64,000 bases of DNA, taken from assembly GCF_027497995.1 (NCBI RefSeq), contig NZ_JAODBT010000003.1, positions 1 to 64,000 on the forward strand, written 5' to 3'. The position numbers were made by a program, and so were the translations under genes. Positions 18,116-27,249 of the stretch are shown in pieces. Below the pieces are notes generated by a model. It ran no database searches. It worked only from the letters and a program-made list of their open reading frames with translations, and was not told the DNA's origin. Within the stretch, counting starts at the first letter, position 1; each line of letters opens with the position of its first letter. Source of the DNA: Stenotrophomonas sp. Iso1 (GTDB taxonomy: Bacteria > Pseudomonadota > Gammaproteobacteria > Xanthomonadales > Xanthomonadaceae).

Positions 18116-18302
18116 GGAAAACTCCGCAGGGGATGCCGACGCGCGGAGCGCGCCGGTAAAGGTTTTACGCCAGCCAATGGCCGGACAAGCCCGGTATTTT
18201 GCGGCCGCACGGGGGCTGGGGCAAATCCTGCGGTTAGTCACGTCGTTTTAAGCGGGATTGGCCCTATAGTTCCGCGTCCCAAACCTGAACAGGGCCGCCG
18301 CC

Positions 18303-19247
18303 ATGAACCGCCGCTTCCTGCTTGCCTGCCTGCTGGCCGCGCTGCCACTGGCTTTGACCATCCCCTCTGCCGCCGCACAAACCAGCCTTATGGGCCAGGC
18401 CGGCACCATCCGATGCGAGAGCAACAGCAACCGCCAACAGACCTGCAATACCGGCTGGCGCAACGCGGTTCTGGTGCGTCAGCTGTCTGACACGCGCTGC
18501 ATCGAAGGCCGAAACTGGGGCAGTGGCAACGGCACGATCTGGGTCAACGGCGGCTGCCGTGGCGAGTTTGCTCAGGGCCGGAGCAACGCCGGTGGCGGCA
18601 ATGGCAATGGCAATGGCAACACGATCCGCTGCGAAAGCAACAGCAACCGTCAGCAGACCTGCAATACCGGTTGGCGCCGTGGCGCCGTGCTAGTACGCCA
18701 GCTCTCCGATACCCGCTGCATCGAAGGCCGCAACTGGGGCAGCGGCAACGGCACGATCTGGGTCAATGGCGGCTGCCGTGGTGAATTCGCGGAGGATCGC
18801 AACGGCGGCAACTGGGGCGGTGGCGGTCCAGGTGGCAACCACGGCACCCTCCGCTGTGAAAGCAACAGCAACCGTCCCCAGACTTGCAATACCGGCTGGC
18901 GCCGTGGCGCTGTGCTGGTCCGCCAGCTCTCCGACACCCGTTGCATCGAAGGGCGCAACTGGCGCAGCGGCAACGGCACGATCTGGGTCAGCGGCGGTTG
19001 CCGTGGCGAGTTCGCCGAGGCCCGCAATGGCAGCGGATGGGGTGGTGGTGGTGGTTCCAACTACATCGTCGACTGCGCCAGCGACGGCAATCGCGTGCGC
19101 TCCTGCGCTTGGGATCGCCGCCAGGGCCGGCCCGTTATCGTCCAGCAGCTCTCGCCCATACCGTGCATCGAAGGCCGCAACTGGGGCTACAACGGCAACA
19201 GCCTGTGGGTGAACGGCGGTTGCCGCGCACGCTTCGGCACGCGCTGA
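18303..19247 (+). CDS. Exported protein with four DUF3011 repeats
   Basis: The 314-residue protein has a Sec signal peptide (residues 1-25, cut near AAAQ) and then four copies of a ~55-residue DUF3011 module, each with RCESN-type starts, RQLSDTRCIEGRNW in the middle and WVNGGCRGEF at the end. Each module holds four cysteines, so disulfides in the periplasm or outside are likely. Gly/Asn-rich linkers join the modules. Modules 1-3 are nearly identical even in DNA, and module 4 is diverged. The molecular function of DUF3011 is not known. It is transcribed away from aspS. Confidence 0.9.
   Translation: MNRRFLLACLLAALPLALTIPSAAAQTSLMGQAGTIRCESNSNRQQTCNTGWRNAVLVRQLSDTRCIEGRNWGSGNGTIWVNGGCRGEFAQGRSNAGGGNGNGNGNTIRCESNSNRQQTCNTGWRRGAVLVRQLSDTRCIEGRNWGSGNGTIWVNGGCRGEFAEDRNGGNWGGGGPGGNHGTLRCESNSNRPQTCNTGWRRGAVLVRQLSDTRCIEGRNWRSGNGTIWVSGGCRGEFAEARNGSGWGGGGGSNYIVDCASDGNRVRSCAWDRRQGRPVIVQQLSPIPCIEGRNWGYNGNSLWVNGGCRARFGTR
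18408..19236 (+). repeat. Four in-frame direct repeats within the DUF3011 gene
   Basis: Modules lie at about 18408-18569, 18624-18788, 18849-19013 and 19065-19236. The first three share long exact DNA blocks. The first lacks one codon (NA instead of RGA) relative to the next two. The fourth is recognisable mainly at protein level, so the first three probably arose by recent duplication. Confidence 0.85.
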
Positions 19248-19267
19248 ACCCCGCAAGGCATGAAACG

Positions 19268-19293
19268 AAGGGCGCCTGATCGGCGCCCTTTTT
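19268..19293 (+). terminator. Rho-independent terminator after the DUF3011 gene
   Basis: AAGGGCGCC and GGCGCCCTT form a 9-bp stem followed by a T-run, 20 bp after the stop codon. The run of A on the other side also makes it usable for the convergent gene at 19300-19926. Confidence 0.85.
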
Positions 19294-19299
19294 GGTGGA

Positions 19300-19926
19300 T
19301 TACTGCGCACCCCATGGAGCCGGCGGCAATGCCACTGGCTGGCTCAGATCAAACTCGACCTGGAACAAGCGGCCACCCGGCCGCGAAAGTTCATAGACGA
19401 AACGCTTGCCCTGCTCCACTTCCATTGCCCAGGTGTTGTTGAGTGATGCGTTCATGCCTTCGCGCTCGAACATCGCCACGGATTCGGCATCCACCGGAAA
19501 CGCCTGACGCGCTGCGGTGCCGGCATCGGCTGTCTCGCCGCCATACATCGTCACCGCATCGGGCGTGCCGTCTTCGTGCCGATGATCGTGCTTCAGGCGC
19601 AGGCCGCTTCCGGTGCGGGTCAGCACCCAGGTGCGGGAGTGATCGTCACCCACATGGAAAGGCACGCGCAGCTCACGCTCGGGTGCGTCACAGCCCCGTA
19701 CATGCATCACCAGTGCCTTGCCTTCAAAGGCATCCGGCGTAGCCGAGGCAGGCAGGTTGTTGATGATGCGGCCGGCGAATGCCTTGCCGCAGTGGCTGGC
19801 CAGGGTCGCCATGAACTGATCCGCCGCCATCGGGTCGACGTTGCCCTGTGCATTTGCAGGGGTGGAGACAAACGCGCCGGCCATCGCCAGCGCGCACAAC
19901 ACTACGGGAAAAAGTTTGATGTTCAT
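19300..19926 (-). CDS. Exported protein of unknown function
   Basis: The 208-residue product begins with a Sec signal peptide (about 1-26, ending PANAQ). The mature part has two cysteines (in SHCGKAF and VRGCDAPE) that could pair, a His/Asp-rich stretch (DHRHEDG) and a C-terminal segment that looks like beta strands (FVYELSRPGGRLFQVEFDLS). I do not recognise a named family with certainty. It is convergent with the DUF3011 gene and shares the terminator between them. Confidence 0.75.
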   Translation of the reverse strand: MNIKLFPVVLCALAMAGAFVSTPANAQGNVDPMAADQFMATLASHCGKAFAGRIINNLPASATPDAFEGKALVMHVRGCDAPERELRVPFHVGDDHSRTWVLTRTGSGLRLKHDHRHEDGTPDAVTMYGGETADAGTAARQAFPVDAESVAMFEREGMNASLNNTWAMEVEQGKRFVYELSRPGGRLFQVEFDLSQPVALPPAPWGAQ

Positions 19927-20148
19927 GGCCCGACCGTATCCGCTGGCCCGTCAGCAGGCAAGCCAGCCGCGCGCTTACGACGGCAGGACTGCGGTGAATG
20001 CGTCGTTCAAAACCCGTGTAGCCCAGCCGTCTTGCGCACAGATGCCGCCCTCGCGGTGCCGGCGGCGAAGCGCCAGGCGGGGAAAAGACAACTTCCCCGA
20101 AACACACGCCTGTCGGAGGCAACGGTGCATTGAAAGTGGCGAACGCGT
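19927..20148. other. Intergenic gap, nothing assigned
   Basis: This is the upstream region of the exported protein and the downstream region of the kinase gene. I see no clear promoter, terminator or repeat. Confidence 0.4.
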
Positions 20149-22794
20149 TCAATGCGCTGCAGGCGGCCTTTCCCGCGCGCTTTCCAAGTCTTCTTGCCAT
20201 CGGGCTGGCAGGACCGAATCCTTGCCGTAGAGCGCTTCGGCCAACGTCACCACCTGCTGCCAACGCGCTACTGCGTCTGCTGTCTTGCCGCGCGATTCCA
20301 TCAACCTCGCCTGCAGAACCTGCTGATTGATTGCGGCATACGGGCTGCTGGCAAGCATCGGCTGCAAGGCGGCCAGCGTGGTCGCTGCCTCATCCAATCG
20401 TCCCTTGGCCAACAACCACTCGGCCCAGCCCTGGCGGATGCGGATGCCGTTGGCGCTGTCGGCAGGAATGCGGGGCAACCACTGCTGCTGGGCACGTTGC
20501 ACCAGCGCGTCACCTTCGGCCTTACCTTGCCGGGTGAGAAACAAACCCAGCTGCAGGGTCGCGTCGAGCGTGTCGGGATGATCGCGACCAATGGCGGCGG
20601 TGCGGATGGCCAGCATTCGCCGGTAATCCGTTTCAGCGTTGGCGGTGTCACCCGTGGCAGCGGCAAGCATGGCGGCGGTTTCCAGCATCGCCGAATAGTT
20701 GTAGCTGTCCTGGCCCATCACCTGCGCCGATTGGTGCAGCGCCGTGGCGACGTACGGGCGCGCGCGCTCAAACTGGCCTTTGCGGATCAACGCCAATGCC
20801 AGACGGTTGTTCTCGCTGATGAAATAGACGCTGTGCTCACCAAAAATTTTCGGCGCACGCGCCAGATTGGCTTCCAGCGTGGTGATGGCCTCATCCAGAT
20901 CACCGCGGTCCAGCAACATCAACGCGCGCTCGGTATTGCTGGACCAGAACTCGTAAGACATTTCGCCGAACATGCGCTTGAACATCGGCGTGGAGCGATC
21001 GAATGCTGCCGCCGACGCCTGCAGATCACCTTTGCGCCGGTACATCATTCCGAGGTTGTCCAGGCTCACACCGATGAACTGATCGCGCTTGGCCAACTCG
21101 TGCCGCTGCAGGGCCTGACGGAAGGCAGCCTCGGCAGCGTCATAACGCTGCTCGGACAACTGCGACAAGCCCAGCGAGTTATACGACTGCGCCACCCGGA
21201 AACTATCGGCAGGCTGCGTTCCCAGCAGCGCCAAAGCGCGCTGCGCCAGCCGCGTGCCTTCGGCGCCATTGCGATTGTTGGCAAAGCTGCCGGCCATCAA
21301 ATTGAACAGCTTGGCCGCTTCATCCCGATTGCGTTCACCGCCACTGGCCGCCATCGCTTCAGCGGCATCCCGCATCAACGGTTCGGCACGCAGCAGATCG
21401 CCGCTGTTGCGGTAGGCCAGGCCGATGGTGCCCTTCAGTCGCGCGCGTACTTCGGGTGAGGCATCCAGCTCTTCATCGATGCGGGTGGCGGCGCGGTCCA
21501 GCACCTCGCCGGCCGAGATGCTTTCACCACCGCGCAAGCCTTTCGCGCGCGGATCGGCGGCTTCGAACATGGACACCATGAAGGCGCTCACCTGCTCGGC
21601 CACTTTGGCCTCGCGCTCAGCAGCGGCATGGGCTTCGGCCAGGCGCCACACGAACCACGCTGCCATCAGCGCCGTTGCCAGCAACAGGCTCATGCCGCGC
21701 CAGTTGCGACGCAGCCAGCGACCACCGCGATACCAACGCCCACCGCCGCGCGCCTGCACCGGCCGGTGCTGCTGCCAGCGCACGACATCTGCCGCCAAGG
21801 CTTCCACCGACGGATAGCGCTGCTCCGGCGGCAATGCACCGGCTCGCACCACGATAGCGTCCAGGTCACCGCGCAGCGCGCGCGCCCACGTGCAGTCCGC
21901 ACCCGCCAACGCGCTGGGCGGCGACACGGCCTTACCTGCATCGCTGCCATCGCGCCTGCCACCCTTGCCCGCCAGCAGCTCGGCCAGCACCGCGCCAAGA
22001 CTGAAAACATCACTGGCAACCCCCACTGCTTGCCCGGCCTGCAGTTCCGGCGATGCATAGGCCGGCGTGAAAAACTGCGCCCGCGCTTGACCGTCGCCAT
22101 CATCGAGCAAACGCGATACCCCGAAGTCCAGCAACACCGGCTCGCCATCCGCGCGCACCAGAATGTTGGAAGGCTTGAGATCGCAGTGGAGCACCAACCG
22201 TGCGTGCGCGGCTTGCACCGCATTGCATACCTTCAGGAACAGATCCAGCCGTTGACGCAGATCCAGTTTGTGACGCGCGCAGTACACGTCCAACGGTTCG
22301 CCGTGAACGTACTCCATCACCAGATAGGGATGCCCCGCCGGCGTGGTGCCACCGTCGTACAAACGGGCGATGTTGGGATGTTGCAGGCCCGCAAGGATGC
22401 GCCGCTCCGCAGCCAGACGCTCGGCCACACGCGGGCCAGGTTCGCCCAGCAGGAACTTGATCGCCACCTCCTGCGCATACAAACCATCGCCACGTTCGGC
22501 ACGAAACACGATGCCCATGCCACCACTGGCCAGCCGCCCGCACAAACGCCACGGGCCGATAAGGTCGCCTTCGTTCAACTCCGATGCCATGGAAGCAGTG
22601 AGCAGGTGTTCCAGCGGCGCGCGCGCACTGCCTAGATCGCGTGTCTGCGCCTGCAGCAGTTCCAGTGTTTCTGCGATGACATCCGGGTCGATGCTCCGAC
22701 GCGCCAACTCGGTCTGCCATTGCGATGGCTCAAGCTCGCACACCGCATCAAAAAGCTTTCGCACCTGCTGCCAACTGTCGCGATCCATCCCCAT
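20149..22794 (-). CDS. Transmembrane Ser/Thr protein kinase with C-terminal TPR region
   Basis: The 881-residue protein has an N-terminal cytoplasmic Hanks-type kinase (about 78-340): glycine loop GRLASGGMGIVF (86-97), ATP-binding Lys113, catalytic HCDLKPSN (203-210, Asp205), DFG at 223-225 and SPE at 248-250. A transmembrane helix lies at 369-384 and a TPR-rich, probably periplasmic half fills 390-881. The usual HRD arginine is replaced by Cys, so it is not an RD kinase. The ~70-residue N-terminal segment (DRDSWQQVRKLFDAV) is typical of kinases found beside ECF sigma genes, but no sigma factor is adjacent. Its substrate and ligand are unknown. Confidence 0.92.
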   Translation of the reverse strand: MGMDRDSWQQVRKLFDAVCELEPSQWQTELARRSIDPDVIAETLELLQAQTRDLGSARAPLEHLLTASMASELNEGDLIGPWRLCGRLASGGMGIVFRAERGDGLYAQEVAIKFLLGEPGPRVAERLAAERRILAGLQHPNIARLYDGGTTPAGHPYLVMEYVHGEPLDVYCARHKLDLRQRLDLFLKVCNAVQAAHARLVLHCDLKPSNILVRADGEPVLLDFGVSRLLDDGDGQARAQFFTPAYASPELQAGQAVGVASDVFSLGAVLAELLAGKGGRRDGSDAGKAVSPPSALAGADCTWARALRGDLDAIVVRAGALPPEQRYPSVEALAADVVRWQQHRPVQARGGGRWYRGGRWLRRNWRGMSLLLATALMAAWFVWRLAEAHAAAEREAKVAEQVSAFMVSMFEAADPRAKGLRGGESISAGEVLDRAATRIDEELDASPEVRARLKGTIGLAYRNSGDLLRAEPLMRDAAEAMAASGGERNRDEAAKLFNLMAGSFANNRNGAEGTRLAQRALALLGTQPADSFRVAQSYNSLGLSQLSEQRYDAAEAAFRQALQRHELAKRDQFIGVSLDNLGMMYRRKGDLQASAAAFDRSTPMFKRMFGEMSYEFWSSNTERALMLLDRGDLDEAITTLEANLARAPKIFGEHSVYFISENNRLALALIRKGQFERARPYVATALHQSAQVMGQDSYNYSAMLETAAMLAAATGDTANAETDYRRMLAIRTAAIGRDHPDTLDATLQLGLFLTRQGKAEGDALVQRAQQQWLPRIPADSANGIRIRQGWAEWLLAKGRLDEAATTLAALQPMLASSPYAAINQQVLQARLMESRGKTADAVARWQQVVTLAEALYGKDSVLPARWQEDLESARERPPAAH

Positions 22795-22990
22795 CCCCTG
22801 CTACGCACGGCATTGTCGTGTCGCGCTTCCCGGGGGGATGATAGCGGCCGTTTTGCAGGCTCAGTGCGATTACCGAATCGGATCGTCAAGAATGCGCACG
22901 CTATCGACGTCTCTTACGATTTTCCAGGCAGATCCACATCCGCCGCCCTGTTCCACCGTGAATTCACTGCCACGCAAGCGTGTGTATCCG
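22795..22990. other. Intergenic gap between kinase start and beta-lactamase end
   Basis: No gene is seen. It should hold the kinase promoter and the end of the beta-lactamase transcript, but I cannot place either with confidence. Confidence 0.4.
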
Positions 22991-23881
22991 TCAACGCAGG
23001 CGGGCGCTGGCAAGCTCACCCACGCGACGCAGGATGGTGTTGCGGCCGTCATCATCCAGCTTCGACCCCTGCAGGTAGCTGGTCAGCAACCATGGCGTAC
23101 CGCCGGCTTCGGGCCACAGCACGGCGATGTCGTTGGTGGTGTCCTTGCCGTTGCTGCCGGTCTTGTCGCCGACCCGCCAGCCTTGCGGCAGACCCGCGCG
23201 TAGACGTTGGTCACCGGTCTCGTTGTCAATAAGCCAGTCAGCCAATTGTTGACGCGAGGCCGTGCTGAGCACATCACCCAGCACGAACCGCTGCAGGTTG
23301 CCGGCCATCGCTGCCGGGCTGGTGGTGTCGCGTGGGTCGTCCATCGCAAACCGATTGACGTCCGGCTCATAGCGCGCGGTGACAGTGATCGCATCGCCCT
23401 GCGCACGCAGGAATGCGGCAAGTCCGGCCGGCTCGTCAACCAATGGCAGCAGCAGATTGGCCGCAGCGTTGTCGCTGGTGACCAGCGTCGTGCGGCACAG
23501 ATCGCGCACGGTCATGTCCTTGCCGACGTGGCGCTCGGTGCCGGGTGAATGGCTGAGAATGTCCGTCGCACGCACCGGCACACGCTGGTCCAGCGACAAC
23601 CGGCCATGATCGGCGCGATGCAGTACCGCCGCCGCGAGCAGGAACTTGAAGGTGCTGCACATCGGGAACCGCTCATCCATGCGGTGGCCGTAACGCGCGC
23701 CGCTGGCCGGGTGCCACAGGCATACACCCAAGCGGCCGCCGCTTTCAGCTTCCAGCGCGGTGAAGTCACGGGCGGTAGGGGCCGCTGCAGTGGCGGCGGC
23801 CATCTGCGCCAAGGCGGGGAGCGCAACCGCGCTGGCCAGGGCGGCACCACCAAACTTCAGAAACTGACGACGGGCAAACAT
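22991..23881 (-). CDS. Class A beta-lactamase, L2-like
   Basis: This serine beta-lactamase hydrolyses penicillins and probably cephalosporins in the periplasm. From ATG 23881 it has 296 residues. The N-terminus carries a Tat-type signal (RRQFLKF, 4-10). Active-site motifs are STFK with Ser76 and Lys79, SDN at 136-138, Glu172 in EPDVNRF, and KTG at 240-242. Cys75 precedes the catalytic Ser, as in class A carbapenemases, but the partner position after KTG is Asn, so their disulfide cannot form. It is divergent from an AmpR-type regulator, so induction by cell-wall fragments is likely. Similarity to the L2 enzyme of Stenotrophomonas is my judgement from the sequence. Confidence 0.93.
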   Translation of the reverse strand: MFARRQFLKFGGAALASAVALPALAQMAAATAAAPTARDFTALEAESGGRLGVCLWHPASGARYGHRMDERFPMCSTFKFLLAAAVLHRADHGRLSLDQRVPVRATDILSHSPGTERHVGKDMTVRDLCRTTLVTSDNAAANLLLPLVDEPAGLAAFLRAQGDAITVTARYEPDVNRFAMDDPRDTTSPAAMAGNLQRFVLGDVLSTASRQQLADWLIDNETGDQRLRAGLPQGWRVGDKTGSNGKDTTNDIAVLWPEAGGTPWLLTSYLQGSKLDDDGRNTILRRVGELASARLR

Positions 23882-23968
23882 GGGACGCTCCTCGGCATTG
23901 GGTGGGCCGATTATCCGAAGCCTCGGCAAGCGACCACCAGCGCGAAATTTCAGCGAGAGCCATTAGAT

Positions 23969-23980
23969 AAATTTGCTGCT
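23969..23980. promoter_or_regulatory. Candidate AmpR operator in the bla-ampR intergenic region
   Basis: AAATTTGCTGCT lies in the 166-bp divergent region between the beta-lactamase and ampR starts. It is AT-rich against the local GC background and resembles the TGCTGCTAAATTT-type AmpR site known from enterobacterial ampC-ampR regions. Assignment is by resemblance only. Confidence 0.4.
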
Positions 23981-24047
23981 CAGGTCAAAATACGGCCATG
24001 AAAGACGGAATAATGGCGTCGCCCATCACCCCTCGTAATGGCTCAGC

Positions 24048-24923
24048 ATGATCCGCCCCCAACTCCCGCTCAACGCCCTGCGTGCCTTCGAGGCCGCGGC
24101 CCGGCACCTGAATTTCACCCGCGCCGCCTTGGAGCTGTGCGTCAGCCAAGCGGCGTTGAGCCACCAGATCCGTTCGTTGGAGGATCGCTTGCAGGTGAGT
24201 TTGTTCCACCGCCTGCCGCGCGGTGTTGCGCTGACTGACGAAGGTGCAGCGCTGTATCCAGCACTGACCGAATCGTTTGACCGCATTGCGATCGCGTTGG
24301 ACCGCTTCACCGGCGGCAGCTTCCGCGAGGTGCTTACCGTGGGCGTGGTGGGCACCTTTGCCACCGGCTGGCTATTGCCCCGGCTGGCAGCGTTCGAAGC
24401 GGCACATCCGGACATCGAACTGCGCCTGCAAACCCACAACAACCGTATCGATCTGGCCGGCGAAGGCCTGGATCTGGCAATCCGATTCGGCGACGGCGAC
24501 TGGCAGGGACAGGAATGCATGGCCATTGTCGATGCACCATTCGCGCCGCTGTGCGCACCAGCCTTGGCACGAAAGCTGCGGCAGCCGCGCGATCTCGGTG
24601 CGCTGCCCTTGCTGCGTTCCTATCGCAATGATGAGTGGCCGCGCTGGTTGCAAGCGGCGGGTGTAACGGGCGTGGAAGCTCGCGGGCCGGTGTTTGATTC
24701 ATCGCTGGCGTTGGCCAGTGCGGCGACGGGTGGCGCTGGCGTGGCGTTATTGCCGCTGCGCATGTTCGAGCAGGAACTGGCAGAAGGCCGTTTGCTACAG
24801 CCGTTTGCGCAGACACTGACGCTGGGTCGGTATTGGCTCACGCGTTTGCGCTCGCGCAACGAGCGCGAGCCGCTGCGCAGGTTCCGGGTGTGGCTGTTGG
24901 CGCAGGAAGGGTTGGCGGTTTAG
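24048..24923 (+). CDS. ampR: LysR-type regulator AmpR
   Basis: AmpR senses muropeptides from cell-wall recycling and switches the divergent beta-lactamase gene. The 291-residue protein starts RPQLPLNALRAFEAAARHLNFTRAA and has a helix-turn-helix at about residues 20-45 (ELCVSQAALSHQIRSLE), which is characteristic of AmpR. The C-terminal effector domain follows (about 90-290), with TGWLLPRL and GAGVALLPL segments. Its divergent arrangement, 166 bp from the L2-like gene, matches ampR-blaL2. Confidence 0.94.
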   Translation: MIRPQLPLNALRAFEAAARHLNFTRAALELCVSQAALSHQIRSLEDRLQVSLFHRLPRGVALTDEGAALYPALTESFDRIAIALDRFTGGSFREVLTVGVVGTFATGWLLPRLAAFEAAHPDIELRLQTHNNRIDLAGEGLDLAIRFGDGDWQGQECMAIVDAPFAPLCAPALARKLRQPRDLGALPLLRSYRNDEWPRWLQAAGVTGVEARGPVFDSSLALASAATGGAGVALLPLRMFEQELAEGRLLQPFAQTLTLGRYWLTRLRSRNEREPLRRFRVWLLAQEGLAV

Positions 24924-25061
24924 GCCTGTCTGCCGGGTTTGAAAAGCCGGCCTTCCCCGCCCGCACTTGGCTTCGCCAAAGGGAGGACTGGGAAGGCGCT
25001 GACCGTTGAGCCTTAGTGAAGCGGTTTCCGCCTATGCGGAAACCACGACAACACTGCAGCC

Positions 25062-26939
25062 TCAGTCTTCCAGCATTTCCATCCAGGCCGCTTCTGCCTG
25101 TTCCAGCTGCTGCGCGAGCACATCGCGTTCGCCGCCGAGTCGAGTCATCTTGCCGCTGTCGGCATAGTTGGCCGGATCAGCAAGCTGGGCATCCACATCT
25201 GCCAGCGACGCACCCAGTTGCTCCACCTTCTTCTCTGCCGCTTCCAGCTTGTGCGGATTGACCGGCTTCTTGCCGGACGCCGGCTTCACCGGTGCCACCA
25301 CCTGCACGGGCGTGGGCAGTTCAACTTTCTCGGTGCGGTCGGCCTTGCTGCGTGAGCCCTGCGCACTGGCGCGGGTGCGCAGCCATGCGGCGTATTCGTC
25401 CAGGTCGCCGGCAAATGGCTCAACCACGCCATCGGCCACGCGCCAGAACGTATCGCAGACCAGACCAATCAAATGGCGATCATGCGACACCATCACGATG
25501 GCGCCTTCAAACAGGGCCAACGCTTCGGCCAATGCTTCGCGCATTTCCAGGTCAAGGTGGTTGGTCGGTTCGTCGAGCAGCAATACGTTGGGCTGCTGCC
25601 AGGCAATCAACGCCAGCGCCAGACGCGCGCGCTCGCCACCGGAGAAACCATCCACCGATTCGAACGCGCGATCACCCGCGAAATTCCACTTGCCGAGGAA
25701 GTCACGGAAGTTCTGATTGATGCCGTCCGGGTCCATGTCGCGGAAGTGATCCATCGCCGTGGCGCCTTCGCGCAGCGATTCCACCGTGTGCTGGGCGAAG
25801 TAGCCGATCTTCATGTCCGGGTGCGCATTGCGCTCACCGGACAACGGCTGCAGGTCACCGACCAGGGTTTTCACCAGCGTGGTTTTACCCGCGCCGTTGG
25901 GACCGAGCAGGCCCACGCGCTGGCCCGCTTCCAGGCCAAAACCGACATCCTTCAGGATCACTGCATCCGCGCCATAACCGGCGTTGACGTGATCCAGACG
26001 GATCAGCGAGAACGGCAGCTTGGCTGGCGGTGAGAACTCAATGCGGAACTCACGCTCGGCACGCACGGCTTCGGTACCGGCCATCTTGGCCAGACGCTTC
26101 ATGCGGCTTTGCGCCTGCGTGGCCTTGCTGGCCTGCGCCTTGAAGCGGTCGATGAAGCTCTGCAGGTGAGCGCGCTCGGCCTGTTCCTTCTCGTGGGTGA
26201 TCTGCTGCTGACGCAGGTGTTCGGCACGCTGGCGCTCGAAATCGGTGTAACCGCCGACGTAGAGCTTTGCGGTGCCGCTGTGCAGATGCAGGGTGTGCGT
26301 GGCGACGTTGTCGAGGAACTCGCGGTCATGCGAGATCAGCAGCAGCGTACCGGGATACTTGAGCAGCCACTGTTCCAGCCAGTACACCGCGTCCAAATCA
26401 AGGTGGTTGGTGGGTTCGTCGAGCAGCAACAGGTCGCTGGGCATCATCAGCGCACGCGCCAGATTCAGACGCGCACGCCAGCCGCCGGAGAACGCCGCCA
26501 CCGGGCGCGAATGCGTATCGGCCGGGAAGCCCAGGCCGTGCAGCAGCTTGCCTGCGCGGGCCTCGGCGTCATAGGCGTTGAGCTCGGCCATTTTCTGGTG
26601 GGCATTGGCAACCGCCTCCCAATCTTCGCGTGCAGCGGCCGCGGCTTCTTCTTTCAGTACGGCTGCAACTTCGTCGTCGCCGCCAAGCACGTAGTCAATG
26701 GCGCGGTCTGGCAGTGCCGGGGTTTCCTGGGCGACGTCGGCAATGCGGATCTTGCCCGGCAGCGACACGTCGCCCTTGTCGGCTTCCAACTCACCGCGCA
26801 CAGCAGCAAACAGGCTGGATTTGCCTGCACCGTTACGGCCCACCACGCCCACGCGGTAGCCGGCATGCAGGGTGAGGTCGACATTGGACAACAGCAGGCG
26901 CTCGCCCCGGCGAAGGGCGAAATTACGAAGGGCAATCAT
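25062..26939 (-). CDS. ABC-F family ATPase, YheS-like
   Basis: ABC-F proteins are soluble twin-ATPase translation factors that act on ribosomes. The 625-residue protein starts MIALRNFALRRG at ATG 26939. ABC1 has Walker A GRNGAGKSS, signature FSGGWRARL and Walker B LLLLDEPTNHLDL. A charged linker (about 240-295) follows. ABC2 has GPNGAGKTT, FSGGERARL and LLLDEPTNHLDLEM, and a C-terminal coiled coil covers about 555-625. Length and C-terminal extension fit YheS better than EttA or Uup. It is unlikely to be a transporter since it has no membrane part. Confidence 0.93.
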   Translation of the reverse strand: MIALRNFALRRGERLLLSNVDLTLHAGYRVGVVGRNGAGKSSLFAAVRGELEADKGDVSLPGKIRIADVAQETPALPDRAIDYVLGGDDEVAAVLKEEAAAAAREDWEAVANAHQKMAELNAYDAEARAGKLLHGLGFPADTHSRPVAAFSGGWRARLNLARALMMPSDLLLLDEPTNHLDLDAVYWLEQWLLKYPGTLLLISHDREFLDNVATHTLHLHSGTAKLYVGGYTDFERQRAEHLRQQQITHEKEQAERAHLQSFIDRFKAQASKATQAQSRMKRLAKMAGTEAVRAEREFRIEFSPPAKLPFSLIRLDHVNAGYGADAVILKDVGFGLEAGQRVGLLGPNGAGKTTLVKTLVGDLQPLSGERNAHPDMKIGYFAQHTVESLREGATAMDHFRDMDPDGINQNFRDFLGKWNFAGDRAFESVDGFSGGERARLALALIAWQQPNVLLLDEPTNHLDLEMREALAEALALFEGAIVMVSHDRHLIGLVCDTFWRVADGVVEPFAGDLDEYAAWLRTRASAQGSRSKADRTEKVELPTPVQVVAPVKPASGKKPVNPHKLEAAEKKVEQLGASLADVDAQLADPANYADSGKMTRLGGERDVLAQQLEQAEAAWMEMLED

Positions 26940-27103
26940 GAATAGGTCCGTTATAACGAAACGGAATGTGCATGTGAGCAGCATTCCTGCGACGTGATTC
27001 TAGCGTTAACGAATACTTGACTGGCTTCCCGCGCGCATAAAACCCTCAACGAATTTAGCCGCTGGACATCCCTTTCCCTGTCATCGCATGGTTTTTCCGC
27101 AGA

Positions 27104-27128
27104 AAATTGCTTTCAAAAGCAACAATTT
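27104..27128. promoter_or_regulatory. Imperfect palindrome upstream of TonB-dependent receptor 1
   Basis: TTGCTTT-CA-AAAGCAA, with AAA and a near-matching ATTT outside it, makes a 25-bp dyad about 120 bp before the receptor start. It is AT-rich and isolated, so it is a fair operator candidate. It does not look like a Fur box. Confidence 0.4.
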
Positions 27129-27145
27129 AGCGGTGTACCCAATGT

Positions 27146-27174
27146 TTGACAGAAGGTAAAAATTCCATTAATCC
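27146..27174 (+). promoter_or_regulatory. Candidate promoter of TonB-dependent receptor 1
   Basis: TTGACA at 27146-27151 is a full -35 match. With a 17-bp spacer the -10 position reads TAATCC, which is weak. It lies 18 bp downstream of the palindrome and 76 bp before the start codon. Confidence 0.3.
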
Positions 27175-27249
27175 GTAATGGCGCACCACAGCAACGGCAG
27201 CCTCTTGACCGCTCGCCAGTGCGCCTTTTCAAACCGGAGCTGCAATCTG

